From positions 1 through 45,223 of the forward strand of contig NZ_JACJTB010000052.1 in the NCBI RefSeq assembly GCF_014698475.1: a stretch of 45,223 nucleotides of DNA. The letters run 5' to 3'. Under the pieces are notes generated by a model. It searched no databases. It worked only from the letters and a program-made list of their open reading frames with translations, and was not told the origin of the DNA. Positions 28,359 through 36,740 of the stretch are shown here, piece after piece (position 1 is the stretch's first letter; each line of letters starts with the position of its first letter). The stretch is from Nostoc spongiaeforme FACHB-130 (GTDB lineage: Bacteria > Cyanobacteriota > Cyanobacteriia > Cyanobacteriales > Nostocaceae). The translations under genes were made by a program, and so were the position numbers.

Positions 28359-28579
28359 GCTGTTAACCGCACAAAATCAGTACGCCGTGCAGCAAACAAA
28401 AGGCAAGCTTGAATATCTTCTGTTTCTAAATCGGGAAAATCTTCTAAAATCTCACTAATGGTAACATTTTCCGCTAACATTTCTAAAATGTCACTGACTC
28501 TAATCCTCATACCTCGAATGCAAGGACGACCCCCACATTGACCTGGAATTTGTGTAATACGAGTCAATAATTCATTCAT
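28355..28579 (-). CDS. DUF433 antitoxin-like protein
   Basis: The 74-residue protein belongs to DUF433, small winged-helix/helix-turn-helix proteins usually encoded next to DUF5615 PIN-like toxins. Visible features are PGQCGGRPCIRGMRIRVSDI and LEDFPDLETEDIQACLLFAA, both family signatures. It would bind its partner toxin and its own promoter. Its stop overlaps the toxin start by four bases (ATGA), showing translational coupling. Confidence 0.88.
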   Translation of the reverse strand: MNELLTRITQIPGQCGGRPCIRGMRIRVSDILEMLAENVTISEILEDFPDLETEDIQACLLFAARRTDFVRLTA

Positions 28580-29117
28580 TAAGTTAATTTTGTTTAAGTA
28601 GGTCGGTGTAAATAATTATTGTTGGAATAAGGCAGGGGGCAGGGAGCAGGGGGAGAAAGCGTTTGAGCTTTATTTACTTTTCTTTACATAGTTTGGTTTT
28701 ATTGCATCGACTTACTTAATCATTAGAAAATATCTTATCATAATTTGTTTATAAGCTCTTCAGAATGTCTAATTTTGATTACTTCGCTAGTTTCAATAAT
28801 TTGATGACAAAGATTTTATAAATCTCTAGCACCTTATTCTAATGAAATCTCGATGAGCATAATAATTATGAACTCCAGGCTGATTTTTAACACTTAGTAT
28901 TCCAAGTATGCTAAAAATTTTGGCTGAAATACAGCTTCACGATCGCCTTTACTCTCACCCTCAACACCCATACAGCCGAAATATCCTAATATAGCATCAG
29001 GATAGGGCTGGATTTTGCTTATCTCTAAAGACGATATGATACTGAATTTATGTAGGTATTTTGCTACGATCGCTGTTTAATTGACCTAACTGTGATAGTG
29101 GTAACTTTATAATAAAT
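28580..29117. other. Intergenic region with a GGCAGGG heptamer run
   Basis: About 540 bp between divergent genes. At 28631-28651 lie three 7-bp units (GGCAGGG, GGCAGGG, AGCAGGG). The remainder is A+T-rich with no frame that looks like protein. The last 100 bp should hold the promoter of the TM2 gene. No tRNA or riboswitch seen. Confidence 0.55.
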
Positions 29118-29492
29118 ATGTTGGTAAAACGCAAAAGCCGCAGTATCGCTGCTATTCTCGCTTTTTCTGGTACGCTCACCGTCTCAGGATTACACAAGTT
29201 CTATTTAGGTCAGCCGTTGTGGGGGATTTTATATGTGCTGCTTTCTTGGACACCAATCCCCAAAGTGGCTAGTGCAATTGAAGGTGTGTGGTATTTAGCC
29301 TTAGATGAGGAAGCTTTTGACCGGAATTTTAATCAGGGTAAGTCGGCTGTCAAGTTTTCGCAATCAGCCAGTAATCAGGTAGAAACGGTGGCGAATGCTT
29401 TGCGCGAACTTGATGCACTGCGTCAAGATGGTTTGATTTCGGAATATGAATTTGAGCAAAAGCGTCGTCAGCTACTAGACCAAATTTCTTGA
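29118..29492 (+). CDS. TM2-domain / SHOCT protein
   Basis: This 124-residue protein has a basic N terminus and a TM2 domain of two hydrophobic segments with the typical turn GLHKFYLGQPLWGILYVLL. A SHOCT-like helical pair is at the C terminus (about 92-124: LRELDALRQDGLISEYEFEQ, KRRQLLDQIS). TM2 proteins are small membrane proteins of unknown function. The SHOCT tail is a short oligomerisation or coupling domain. A heptamer array begins 8 bp after the stop codon. Confidence 0.85.
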   Translation: MLVKRKSRSIAAILAFSGTLTVSGLHKFYLGQPLWGILYVLLSWTPIPKVASAIEGVWYLALDEEAFDRNFNQGKSAVKFSQSASNQVETVANALRELDALRQDGLISEYEFEQKRRQLLDQIS

Positions 29493-29499
29493 TACAAAA

Positions 29500-29527
29500 G
29501 AATTGAGAATTCAGGAGTCAGAATTCA
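29500..29527 (+). repeat. Heptamer array (GAATTCA type)
   Basis: Four units GAATTGA, GAATTCA, GGAGTCA and GAATTCA in register, beginning 8 bp after the TM2 gene's stop. Confidence 0.78.
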
Positions 29528-29648
29528 GAATAATTTGGGCGCTTTTACAAGAAAATAGAAATAACAAGCGTCTGAAAGTTGTAAAACCTTTGTGTAGCCA
29601 TTCTGATTACTGATTTCTGGCTTCGGGATACTGTTTACGTAAGCAAAC

Positions 29649-30185
29649 ATGATGCACAACTGGCTACCTCTAAACTTTAAGTTACAAAAACTCCGCGCCA
29701 AATTGCTGAATGATCCTTACTATCGGTTGCAGTCTGGTGAAGAAATTCAAATAGCGGCGCAATTGGGTATTCGGATTGATGTGAATCAAGCAACGGTGGA
29801 TGATTGGTTGCGCTTACCGGGTTTGTCGATTCACCAAGCGCGATCGCTTGTCGAACTTTCTCGTTCTGGGGTTAAATTTTACTGTATCGAAGATATTGCC
29901 GCAGCTTTGAGTTTACCTGTGCAGCGTCTCAAGCCATTAGAACCACTGCTGCATTTCGTTTATTACGACAATGAATCTTTGGTGCATACAAATCATTTGG
30001 TTAATCCCAACACCGCTACAGTCGAGATGTTGGCGCAAACGCCATTGATTGATTTGTCCCTGGCTCAAGCAGTGGTGGAAAATCGCCAAGCTTATGGACT
30101 ATATCGTAATATTGCTGATTTTCAACAAAGGTTGCAGTTATCTGCGGAAGCGATCGCGCAATTAATGTATTTTTTGCGGTTTTAA
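29649..30185 (+). CDS. Helix-hairpin-helix (ComEA-like) protein
   Basis: The 178-residue protein contains two helix-hairpin-helix-type repeats of the ComEA/DNA-uptake class: IDVNQATVDDWLRLPGLS (about 43-60) followed by IHQARSLVEL, and VNPNTATVEMLAQTPLIDLS (about 118-137) followed by LAQAVVENRQAYG. Such repeats usually bind DNA without sequence specificity. There is no signal peptide or membrane segment, unlike genuine ComEA, so it is a cytosolic HhH protein of unknown role. The tandem ATG codons leave the start uncertain by one residue. Confidence 0.8.
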   Translation: MMHNWLPLNFKLQKLRAKLLNDPYYRLQSGEEIQIAAQLGIRIDVNQATVDDWLRLPGLSIHQARSLVELSRSGVKFYCIEDIAAALSLPVQRLKPLEPLLHFVYYDNESLVHTNHLVNPNTATVEMLAQTPLIDLSLAQAVVENRQAYGLYRNIADFQQRLQLSAEAIAQLMYFLRF

Positions 30186-30724
30186 TTCATCGTGGGTTGC
30201 TCTTGGTCATCTGCTATTTCTGGACTAAATTCAGTAAGCATACACAGCTTTATCAAATTATTTATTAATTAAAAGATCCCTTTTAGGAAATCATTGATCC
30301 CTGTTTTATTCTATGAGGCAGGGATAATAATTTTAATAGCCATTGCCAGCTAGATTAAGATAAAACTAATCATCAAACACTTATACCAAGAGACTTTTGA
30401 GCTTATCTCCTATTTTCTAGTATATGACTTTTTTGTGTCTTTATTATGTCTGTTTACCCATATCAGCTTCTTCTATATTGCTAACAATTGGTGATTTATT
30501 TTCTTGACTCTAGGGACTTTATCACTAATTGTCAAGAAATGATGATATTTATCTAGGATGATTCATAAAAACTTATTTCCCAAAATATTTGATATATATA
30601 TCATCTTGGTTACAAAGTGTTAAGAAATTCTTATTAAAAAATATTGCTGATACTTGATTTTGTTGTTAACGTGTGTTTAGCAACGCTGCTGATCAATGCT
30701 CTGAATCGAAAAGAGGTAAAAATT

Positions 30725-30818
30725 ATGAGCCATATCCATTCAGCCAATTGCTGGAAGTATTGATGAAGTTTTGAAGCCTTGCATAGAAAAGGGACTAGTA
30801 CAACAAGGCAAAAGTTAA
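30725..30818 (+). pseudogene. Possible small gene interrupted by a one-base frameshift
   Basis: An ATG at 30725 follows a good ribosome binding site (AGAGG at 30712-30716, 8 bp spacing). It reads MSHI, then slips out of frame. From 30738 an open frame reads IQPIAGSIDEVLKPCIEKG and ends LVQQGKS at a TAA at 30816-30818. Deleting one base near 30737 joins them into a peptide of about 30 residues. Its stop lies in a heptamer repeat, as for many real genes in this window. Function unknown; weak evidence. Confidence 0.3.
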
Positions 30819-30832
30819 AAGGAAAAAGAAAG
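30805..30832 (+). repeat. Heptamer array (AAGGCAA type)
   Basis: Units AAGGCAA, AAGTTAA, AAGGAAA and AAGAAAG in register. It is the same family as the left array at 6488-6515. Confidence 0.7.
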
Positions 30833-31045
30833 ATAGGTACTAAGATTTTTACTCAGCACTTTCAAGTCAGAAGATTTCTGCAATGCGGATTAAACCAAAA
30901 ATCTCCATTGCAAATAGCTGAGTTTTCTTCTGAAGTCAACAAGGATAGATGATTTGTCTTACCTGCGGAAAATTAGGAACCGTAATTGCGTCTATTTACA
31001 AACACAAAACGCAGGATAAGACTTAAATTCTGGAGATAAAAACCG

Positions 31046-31921
31046 ATGAAGATTCAAGGTAATGTTGCTCTAATTACGGGGGCTTCTCGCGGTATTGGCA
31101 AAGCGATCGCCCTTGCCCTGGCACAACAAGGGATGAAAAAATTAATTTTAGTAGCACGCGATCGCCAAAAGTTAACCCAAGTCGCCCAAGAAATTACGGC
31201 GATGGGAACAGAAGCCGTCGTTATCCCGTTAGATTTAACCCGCGCTACAGATGTAAATATTGCTGTAGCTCAATTGTGGCGCAATCATGGCCCGATTCAT
31301 CTGCTAGTGAATTGTGCTGGTGTTGCTTATCAAACCTCATTCTTGCGTTCCAAACTTCCCCAACTCCAAGAAGAACTCTCGGTGAATTTGTTGGGAATGT
31401 ACACCCTCACCAGTTTGATAGCCCGACGCATGGCCAGCCAAAAACAGGGGACAATTGTTAACGTCTCTAGTTTAATGGGGAAAGTCGCTGCACCAACAAT
31501 GGCAACATATTCAGCTACAAAATTTGCCATCTTAGGATTTACCCAAGCCTTGCGTCAAGAATTAGCCGAGTACAATATTCAAGTCAAAGCCTTATTACCT
31601 TCTCTCACCGACACAGATATGGTGCGTGACTTGCAACTATTCCGTTGGGTAGTTCCCATGACACCCCAACAAGTAGCGCAAGCATTGATAGTCGGATTGC
31701 AGAATGATGCACCAGAAATTTTAGTCGGATGGCAAAGTCATTTAGCTGTGTGGTGTCAACGCCTCGCCCCTTGGCTGTTAGAGTTGATTTTAAAAATTGC
31801 CACACCGCCAAAACAGCAGCCAATTGCAGAAAGACCCAACTTATTGACCAGAATCAATCGTTTCTGTGATGTTTTGCTATCTAGAAACGTGACTCCCTTA
31901 GCATCTGCACGTAAGTCTTAA
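31046..31921 (+). CDS. Short-chain dehydrogenase/reductase
   Basis: The 291-residue enzyme is a complete classical SDR. The cofactor motif TGASRGIG is at 11-18, NCAG at 89-92 and catalytic S142, and the Y-x3-K pair is Y155/K159. The C-terminal tail of about 50 residues beyond the core (around WLLELILKIATPPK) is hydrophobic and may contact a membrane or a lipid substrate, as in several ketoacyl-like reductases. The substrate is unknown. The ribosome binding site GGAG is 9 bp before the start. It is followed 77 bp later by the GH57 gene on the same strand; joint transcription is possible. Confidence 0.9.
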   Translation: MKIQGNVALITGASRGIGKAIALALAQQGMKKLILVARDRQKLTQVAQEITAMGTEAVVIPLDLTRATDVNIAVAQLWRNHGPIHLLVNCAGVAYQTSFLRSKLPQLQEELSVNLLGMYTLTSLIARRMASQKQGTIVNVSSLMGKVAAPTMATYSATKFAILGFTQALRQELAEYNIQVKALLPSLTDTDMVRDLQLFRWVVPMTPQQVAQALIVGLQNDAPEILVGWQSHLAVWCQRLAPWLLELILKIATPPKQQPIAERPNLLTRINRFCDVLLSRNVTPLASARKS

Positions 31922-31998
31922 AAGATTCTGGGACGCGATCGCCTACTGCAACAATAAAGATACAGTATGAGGGATGAAAAGTTTTATTCCTCACACTT

Positions 31999-33492
31999 AT
32001 GATTTCCTTTCCTACGACTCTCCCGCCAGAAATCGTTGATGGCTTACCAAATATTTCTGGTTGGGAGAAAGAAGTTCTTGCGGTTGTGAACCACAACGAA
32101 CCTGTTTTTTTATCTTCAACCAATCTCAGGTTAGAGGATGTTAATGCGGTATTTGCGATCGCTTTGCACATGCACCAGCCGACTATCCCCGCAGGATACA
32201 ACGGCGGACTGATCAGCAATCTGCAATATATGTTTGAACATCCCCACGAAGGCGACAACCACAACGCCGCGCCTTTTGCTTATTGCTATAGCCGGATGGG
32301 TGATTTCATTCCTGAACTTGTCAGCCAAGGTTGCAATCCCCGCGTCATGTTAGATTATTCTGGCAATTTGTTGTGGGGATTACATCAAATGGGACGCAAC
32401 GACATCCTCGACAACCTCAAAAAAATTACTTGCGATTCCAAATATCAACCTTATGTTGAATGGTTAGGAACAATGTGGAGTCATGCTGTTGTTCCTTCCA
32501 CACCAATACCCGATATTAAATTGCATATTTTAGCTTGGCAACAACATTTTGCTGCTATTTTTGGCTGGGAAGCATTGGCAAGAGTCAAAGGATTTTCACC
32601 GCCAGAAATGCACTTACCAAATCACCCTGATACTTTATTTGAATTTGTTAAATCTCTCAAAGAGTGTGGCTATCGTTGGTTATTAGTCCAAGAACATTCT
32701 GTAGAAACAATCAACGGTGAACCTCTAAGATATAAACACTTACCACACCGTTTAATAGCGCGTAATTCTCAAGGTGAAACAATTAGTATTACAGCCTTAA
32801 TTAAAACTCAAGGTTCTGATACAAAATTAGTTGCTCAAATGCAGCCCTACTACGAAGCTAAAACACTCTCCAAACAACAAATAGGTAATGTATTAGTACC
32901 ACCGATAGTCAGTCAAATTGGTGATGGTGAAAATGGCGGCGTGATGATGAATGAATTTCCCAGTGCTTTCAAACAAGCTTGGTGGGATATGGTTAATCAT
33001 GGCGGTGGTAAATCTGGCGTTGTCGGAGTGTGCGGTACAGAATATTTAGAGTTAATTACAGCCGCAGGTTGTAACCCCGAAGATTATCCAACTTGTCAGC
33101 CAGTAGGACAGCATCTCATTTGGCAAAGAGTTGCATCCGATAATTATCACCCCGAAGCTGTGGAAAATGCCATCCAAGAATTAAAGCAAAGTAATCCTCA
33201 CTTTCATGTAGATGGTGCTTCTTGGACAAATCATATTAGTTGGGTAAAAGGATATGAAAATGTATTATCTCCTATGAATAAACTCAGCAGTTTATTTCAT
33301 GAAAAGACAGATAAATTTTTAGTCAACGATGAGTCTGGTGTAATTACTAAACAATCCCAATATCGGCAGGCATTACTCTATAACTTATTGCTGCAAACTA
33401 GCTGTTTTCGCTATTGGGGACAAGGTGCTTGGACAGATTATGCTAAAGCAATTTATCAACAAGGAGAAGCTTTACTGCACACAAATTTTTAA
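31999..33492 (+). CDS. Glycoside hydrolase family 57-like protein
   Basis: The 497-residue protein shows the GH57 signature: ALHMHQPT (about 55-62, motif HxHQP) and QIGDGENGG (about 306-314), with PPEMHLPNHP near 201-210 in the position of the region carrying a catalytic Glu. GH57 enzymes act on alpha-glucans (amylase, branching or related activities). Cyanobacterial members of this shorter type are uncharacterised, and a role in glycogen or polysaccharide turnover is an inference. No signal peptide is visible, so it is probably cytosolic. It is followed by an intrinsic hairpin terminator. Confidence 0.87.
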   Translation: MISFPTTLPPEIVDGLPNISGWEKEVLAVVNHNEPVFLSSTNLRLEDVNAVFAIALHMHQPTIPAGYNGGLISNLQYMFEHPHEGDNHNAAPFAYCYSRMGDFIPELVSQGCNPRVMLDYSGNLLWGLHQMGRNDILDNLKKITCDSKYQPYVEWLGTMWSHAVVPSTPIPDIKLHILAWQQHFAAIFGWEALARVKGFSPPEMHLPNHPDTLFEFVKSLKECGYRWLLVQEHSVETINGEPLRYKHLPHRLIARNSQGETISITALIKTQGSDTKLVAQMQPYYEAKTLSKQQIGNVLVPPIVSQIGDGENGGVMMNEFPSAFKQAWWDMVNHGGGKSGVVGVCGTEYLELITAAGCNPEDYPTCQPVGQHLIWQRVASDNYHPEAVENAIQELKQSNPHFHVDGASWTNHISWVKGYENVLSPMNKLSSLFHEKTDKFLVNDESGVITKQSQYRQALLYNLLLQTSCFRYWGQGAWTDYAKAIYQQGEALLHTNF

Positions 33493-33524
33493 ACTCTGGA
33501 ACTTACGCACAAGTGCTGTAATAT

Positions 33525-33564
33525 CGTAGACGCGCAAGCGGTGAAGCAGTGCGTCTACGTTTTT
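33525..33564 (+). terminator. Hairpin terminator after the GH57 gene
   Basis: Arms CGTAGACGC (33525-33533) and GCGTCTACG (33551-33559) are perfectly complementary and followed by TTTTT. The motif is also typical of interspersed palindromic repeats in Nostoc-type genomes. Confidence 0.75.
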
Positions 33565-33586
33565 ATAGCCGCGAATTCCATTCGTC

Positions 33587-33692
33587 GGGGCTTGTAAATT
33601 TAATTAAATGTTATTCAAATGATTATTTAAGGTGAATTAAAATTAGTGCAAATAATTTAATTTGAATTTAGATAAAAATATTGAGTAACAAA
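33587..33692 (+). repeat. Duplicated upstream region, copy 1
   Basis: This A+T-rich stretch before caspase gene 1 closely resembles 35127-35223 before caspase gene 2. Shared landmarks are TTAATTAAAT, ATAATTTAATTTGAATTTA and GAGTAA followed by the same ATG context. It shows that the duplication included the promoter region. Confidence 0.8.
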
Positions 33693-35060
33693 ATGTTGTG
33701 GCACAAATGGCAACTATTATTAGGAACTGCGGTATTAGTATTGCCATTAACGTTTAGTGTCGCTCACCCAAGGATAGAGATAAAGCAAGCGATCGCTCAA
33801 AATTCTATTCCAGTACAACGCCAACATCGTACAGCACTCATTATTGGTAATTCCAATTATAAATCAGCCGATACATTAGTTAATCCTGTCAACGATGCGA
33901 CAGATATTGCTAATTCTCTACGCCAATTAGGCTTTGATGTGACTCTCCTCAAAGATGCAGATTTAAGACAGATGGAAGAAGCCATCGGAAAGTTTAATCG
34001 CCAATTACGTCAAGGAGGAGTAGGATTATTTTACTTTGCTGGTCATGGAGTGCAAGTAGATGGAGAAAACTATTTAATACCAGTCAATGCGCGACTAGAA
34101 AGAGAACAAGATGTGCGTTATGAAGCAATGGCGATGGGTAAAGTTCTGAATGTGATGGAAGATGCAAATAACGATGTCAATTTTATTATTTTAGATGCTT
34201 GTAGAAATAATCCCTTCGCGCGGCAATGGCGATCGCTCCAACGTGGGTTAGCAGCACCAATACAATCTGTTAAAGGCACACTCATTGCTTATTCCACTGC
34301 ACCAGGAACAGTTGCTTTTGATGGCGATGGACGCAATAGCCCCTACACTACAGCTTTGTTACGCAATATGAAGGTTCCAAATTTAGATGTGGAGCAAATG
34401 TTTAAACAAGTAAGGGCGGATGTTCTCAATACAACTAATGGCAAACAAACACCTTGGGAATCTTCTTCTTTAATTGGTTCTTTTGCTTTTAATTTAACCA
34501 ATGATAGTAACAGAAATAATATGACATCTTCTGTTACAACACCTCAATCACCGCGCAATCAAGAAATCATCACCACCCCGCCGACTCCGCAGCCTTTGAC
34601 TTCACCCAAAACAACATATTTTGCTCAACAGCCGAGTTTAGTAGAAGTCACAACAGACGACAATCAAGCCAAAGCTTTAGGCGCAACTTATTACTTTACA
34701 GTTAATCTACCAGAAGGTGCGGGGACATCTCTCCAAAAAATTACAATTAACCAGCGAGAAGGTTCAGAATATATCCGTTTTCATCTCAAAGAAACTTCCA
34801 CCTTTAAAGGGGGGCGTTCTCAAAAAGGTGAAAAACTGCAACTAAAAGATATTAGCAGCGATCGCAAAACCCAAACAGTATCTTTTACTTTTGATCCGCC
34901 AGTTTCACCTGGGACAAAAATTACCATTGGTTTAAAAGCCCAACAAAATCCCCAAAGAGGTGGTGTTTATCTCTTTGGTGTGACCGCATTGCCAATGGGA
35001 GAAAAACCTCACGGTCAATTTTTAGGTTTTGGCAGATTACAGTTTTATCAACATATTTAA
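33693..35060 (+). CDS. Exported caspase-like (peptidase C14) protein with DUF2808 domain, copy 1
   Basis: The product (455 residues from the ATG at 33693) begins with a signal-peptide-like segment (KWQLLLGTAVLVLPLT, ending near AIAQ). The caspase-like p20 domain (about 45-270) has the His/Cys dyad H118 in FYFAGHGV and C170 in FIILDACRNNPF, so it is catalytically complete. A Pro/Thr-rich linker leads to DUF2808 (about 315-450: ITINQREGSEYIRFHL, VSPGTKITIGLKA, GQFLGFGRL), a beta-rich domain of cyanobacteria of unknown role. A periplasmic or surface Arg/Lys-directed protease (orthocaspase-like) is inferred. The frame extends upstream to a TTG at 33681, but copy 2 has CTG there, so the shared ATG is the better start. 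Copy 2 follows in tandem. Confidence 0.88.
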   Translation: MLWHKWQLLLGTAVLVLPLTFSVAHPRIEIKQAIAQNSIPVQRQHRTALIIGNSNYKSADTLVNPVNDATDIANSLRQLGFDVTLLKDADLRQMEEAIGKFNRQLRQGGVGLFYFAGHGVQVDGENYLIPVNARLEREQDVRYEAMAMGKVLNVMEDANNDVNFIILDACRNNPFARQWRSLQRGLAAPIQSVKGTLIAYSTAPGTVAFDGDGRNSPYTTALLRNMKVPNLDVEQMFKQVRADVLNTTNGKQTPWESSSLIGSFAFNLTNDSNRNNMTSSVTTPQSPRNQEIITTPPTPQPLTSPKTTYFAQQPSLVEVTTDDNQAKALGATYYFTVNLPEGAGTSLQKITINQREGSEYIRFHLKETSTFKGGRSQKGEKLQLKDISSDRKTQTVSFTFDPPVSPGTKITIGLKAQQNPQRGGVYLFGVTALPMGEKPHGQFLGFGRLQFYQHI

Positions 35061-35126
35061 TTTAAGGAGAAATAATCAAATATTGTTTGTGTAGGTATGT
35101 TCAGCTTACCTTAAAGGTTTACTTGT

Positions 35127-35223
35127 AAACTTAATTAAATCTTCTTCAAATAATTACTTAATTTGAATTAAAATTGTTACAAATAATTTAATTTGAATTT
35201 AAATAAAAATACTGAGTAATAAA
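35127..35223 (+). repeat. Duplicated upstream region, copy 2
   Basis: Partner of 33587-33692; about 100 bp with the same A+T-rich order of words, ending in the same context before the start ATG. Confidence 0.8.
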
Positions 35224-36597
35224 ATGTTGTGGCACAAATGGCAACTATTGTTAGGAACTGCGGCATTAGTATTACCATTAACGTCTAGTTTAGCTCACCC
35301 AAGGATAAAGATAAACGGAGCGATCGCAGCCAAAGCCATTGCCCAAAATCCTATCCTTGCACAACGTCAACACCGCACTGCACTGATTATTGGCAATTCC
35401 AATTACACATCAGCAGACACATTAGCTAATCCTGTCAACGATGCGACAGATATTGCTAACTCCTTACAGCAATTGGGATTTGATGTCATATTCCTCAAAG
35501 ATGCAGATTTGCGACAAATGGAAGAAGCACTTGAAAGCTTTAATCGCCGTTTGCGTCAGGGAGGAATCGGACTCTTTTACTATGCAGGTCACGGACTACA
35601 GGTAGACGGAGAAAATTATTTAATACCAGTCAATGCGCGGCTAGAACGGGAACAAGATGTACGTTACGAAGCGATGGCGATGGGTAGAGTTCTGAATGTG
35701 ATGGAAGATGCAGCTAACGATGCTAATTTTATTATTTTAGATGCCTGTCGAAATAATCCCTTTTCTCGTCAATGGCGTTCTCTACAACGCGGTTTAGCAG
35801 CACCAATACAATCTGTTAAAGGTACACTCATTGCTTATTCTACTGCACCTGGAAAAGTTGCCTTAGATGGAGATGGGCGCAACAGCCCCTACACTACAGC
35901 TTTGTTACGCAGCCTGAAAGCTCCTAATCTAGATGTGGAGCAAATGTTTAAACAAGTGCGGGCTGATGTACTCCAAACAACTGACGGCAAACAAACACCT
36001 TGGGAATCTTCGTCTTTGGTTGGTTCTTTTGCTTTCAATCGGACAAATGATGATAGTAAAAGAGACAATTTACCACCTCCTACACCTCCAGCATCTCCTC
36101 CGACTCCACCAATTTCACCAGGAACAACAGCTTTTGTCCAACCACCGAGTCTAGTTGAAGTAACTATTAGTTATAGTCGAATTAAAAACTTGGGAGCCAC
36201 CTATTACTTTACAGTTCACTTGCCAAAAAATGCTGGAACCACATTGCAACAAATTACAATTAACCAGCCTGAAGGTGCAGAATATATTCGCTTCAATCTC
36301 AACGAGAGTGTTGCTTTTAAAGGGACACGTTCTCAGCAAGGAGAAAAACTAGAATTAAAAGATATTAGCAGCGACGAAAAAAACCAAAAAGTATCATTTA
36401 CTTTTGAGCCTGCTGTGTCTCCTGGTACGGAAATTACTATTGCTTTAAAAGCTATGCAGAATCCTCAAAAAAGTGGTGTTTATAGTTTTGGAGTTACAGC
36501 ATTTCCAATGGGAGAAACAGGCAATGGTCAATTTCTTGGCTTTGGTAAATTCAATTTTATCACTAAATCTAATACCATTTTGGATTTTAGATTTTAG
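35224..36597 (+). CDS. Exported caspase-like (peptidase C14) protein with DUF2808 domain, copy 2
   Basis: This 457-residue tandem paralogue of the preceding gene is closely similar along its whole length. The catalytic pair is conserved as H123 (FYYAGHGL) and C175 (FIILDACRNN). The linker is shorter and richer in proline (PPPTPPASPPTPP). DUF2808 follows (ITINQPEGAEYIRFNL, GQFLGFGKF). The C terminus differs: after GFGKFNF it continues TKSNTILDFRF. The last codons and the TAG stop are formed by a TTTTRGA heptamer array, whereas copy 1 ends at GFGRLQFYQHI. The two copies probably arose by duplication of one gene with its promoter and may have diverged in target or timing. Confidence 0.88.
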   Translation: MLWHKWQLLLGTAALVLPLTSSLAHPRIKINGAIAAKAIAQNPILAQRQHRTALIIGNSNYTSADTLANPVNDATDIANSLQQLGFDVIFLKDADLRQMEEALESFNRRLRQGGIGLFYYAGHGLQVDGENYLIPVNARLEREQDVRYEAMAMGRVLNVMEDAANDANFIILDACRNNPFSRQWRSLQRGLAAPIQSVKGTLIAYSTAPGKVALDGDGRNSPYTTALLRSLKAPNLDVEQMFKQVRADVLQTTDGKQTPWESSSLVGSFAFNRTNDDSKRDNLPPPTPPASPPTPPISPGTTAFVQPPSLVEVTISYSRIKNLGATYYFTVHLPKNAGTTLQQITINQPEGAEYIRFNLNESVAFKGTRSQQGEKLELKDISSDEKNQKVSFTFEPAVSPGTEITIALKAMQNPQKSGVYSFGVTAFPMGETGNGQFLGFGKFNFITKSNTILDFRF

Positions 36598-36605
36598 ATT
36601 TTGGA
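36578..36605 (+). repeat. Heptamer array overlapping the 3' end of caspase copy 2
   Basis: Units TTTTGGA, TTTTAGA, TTTTAGA and TTTTGGA in register. The second and third units encode the last residues and the stop codon (TAG at 36595-36597) of the gene. Confidence 0.88.
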
Positions 36606-36740
36606 TTGAGAAACGGTTTACTGGTAAGCTTTTGAGCAATCCATTTGTCGCAATCATTCTTCAATTTGGTATAATACTAATTCGTGGATTTTGATTAATA
36701 ATTTTCTCTATGTTTTTTATTTCATTCTGATCAATATACT

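Larger units (their letters stand above)
30186..31045. other. Long intergenic region before the SDR gene
   Basis: About 860 A+T-rich bp. It contains a TATATATATC run near 30594-30604, a short frameshifted reading frame at 30725-30818 and a heptamer array at 30805-30832, described separately. The SDR gene's ribosome binding site (GGAG) is at the end. No tRNA, riboswitch or insertion sequence was recognised. Confidence 0.5.

Noticed and set aside
30186-31045. tRNA or regulatory RNA in the long gap
   Set aside because: No acceptor/T-loop pattern or known riboswitch core found on either strand.
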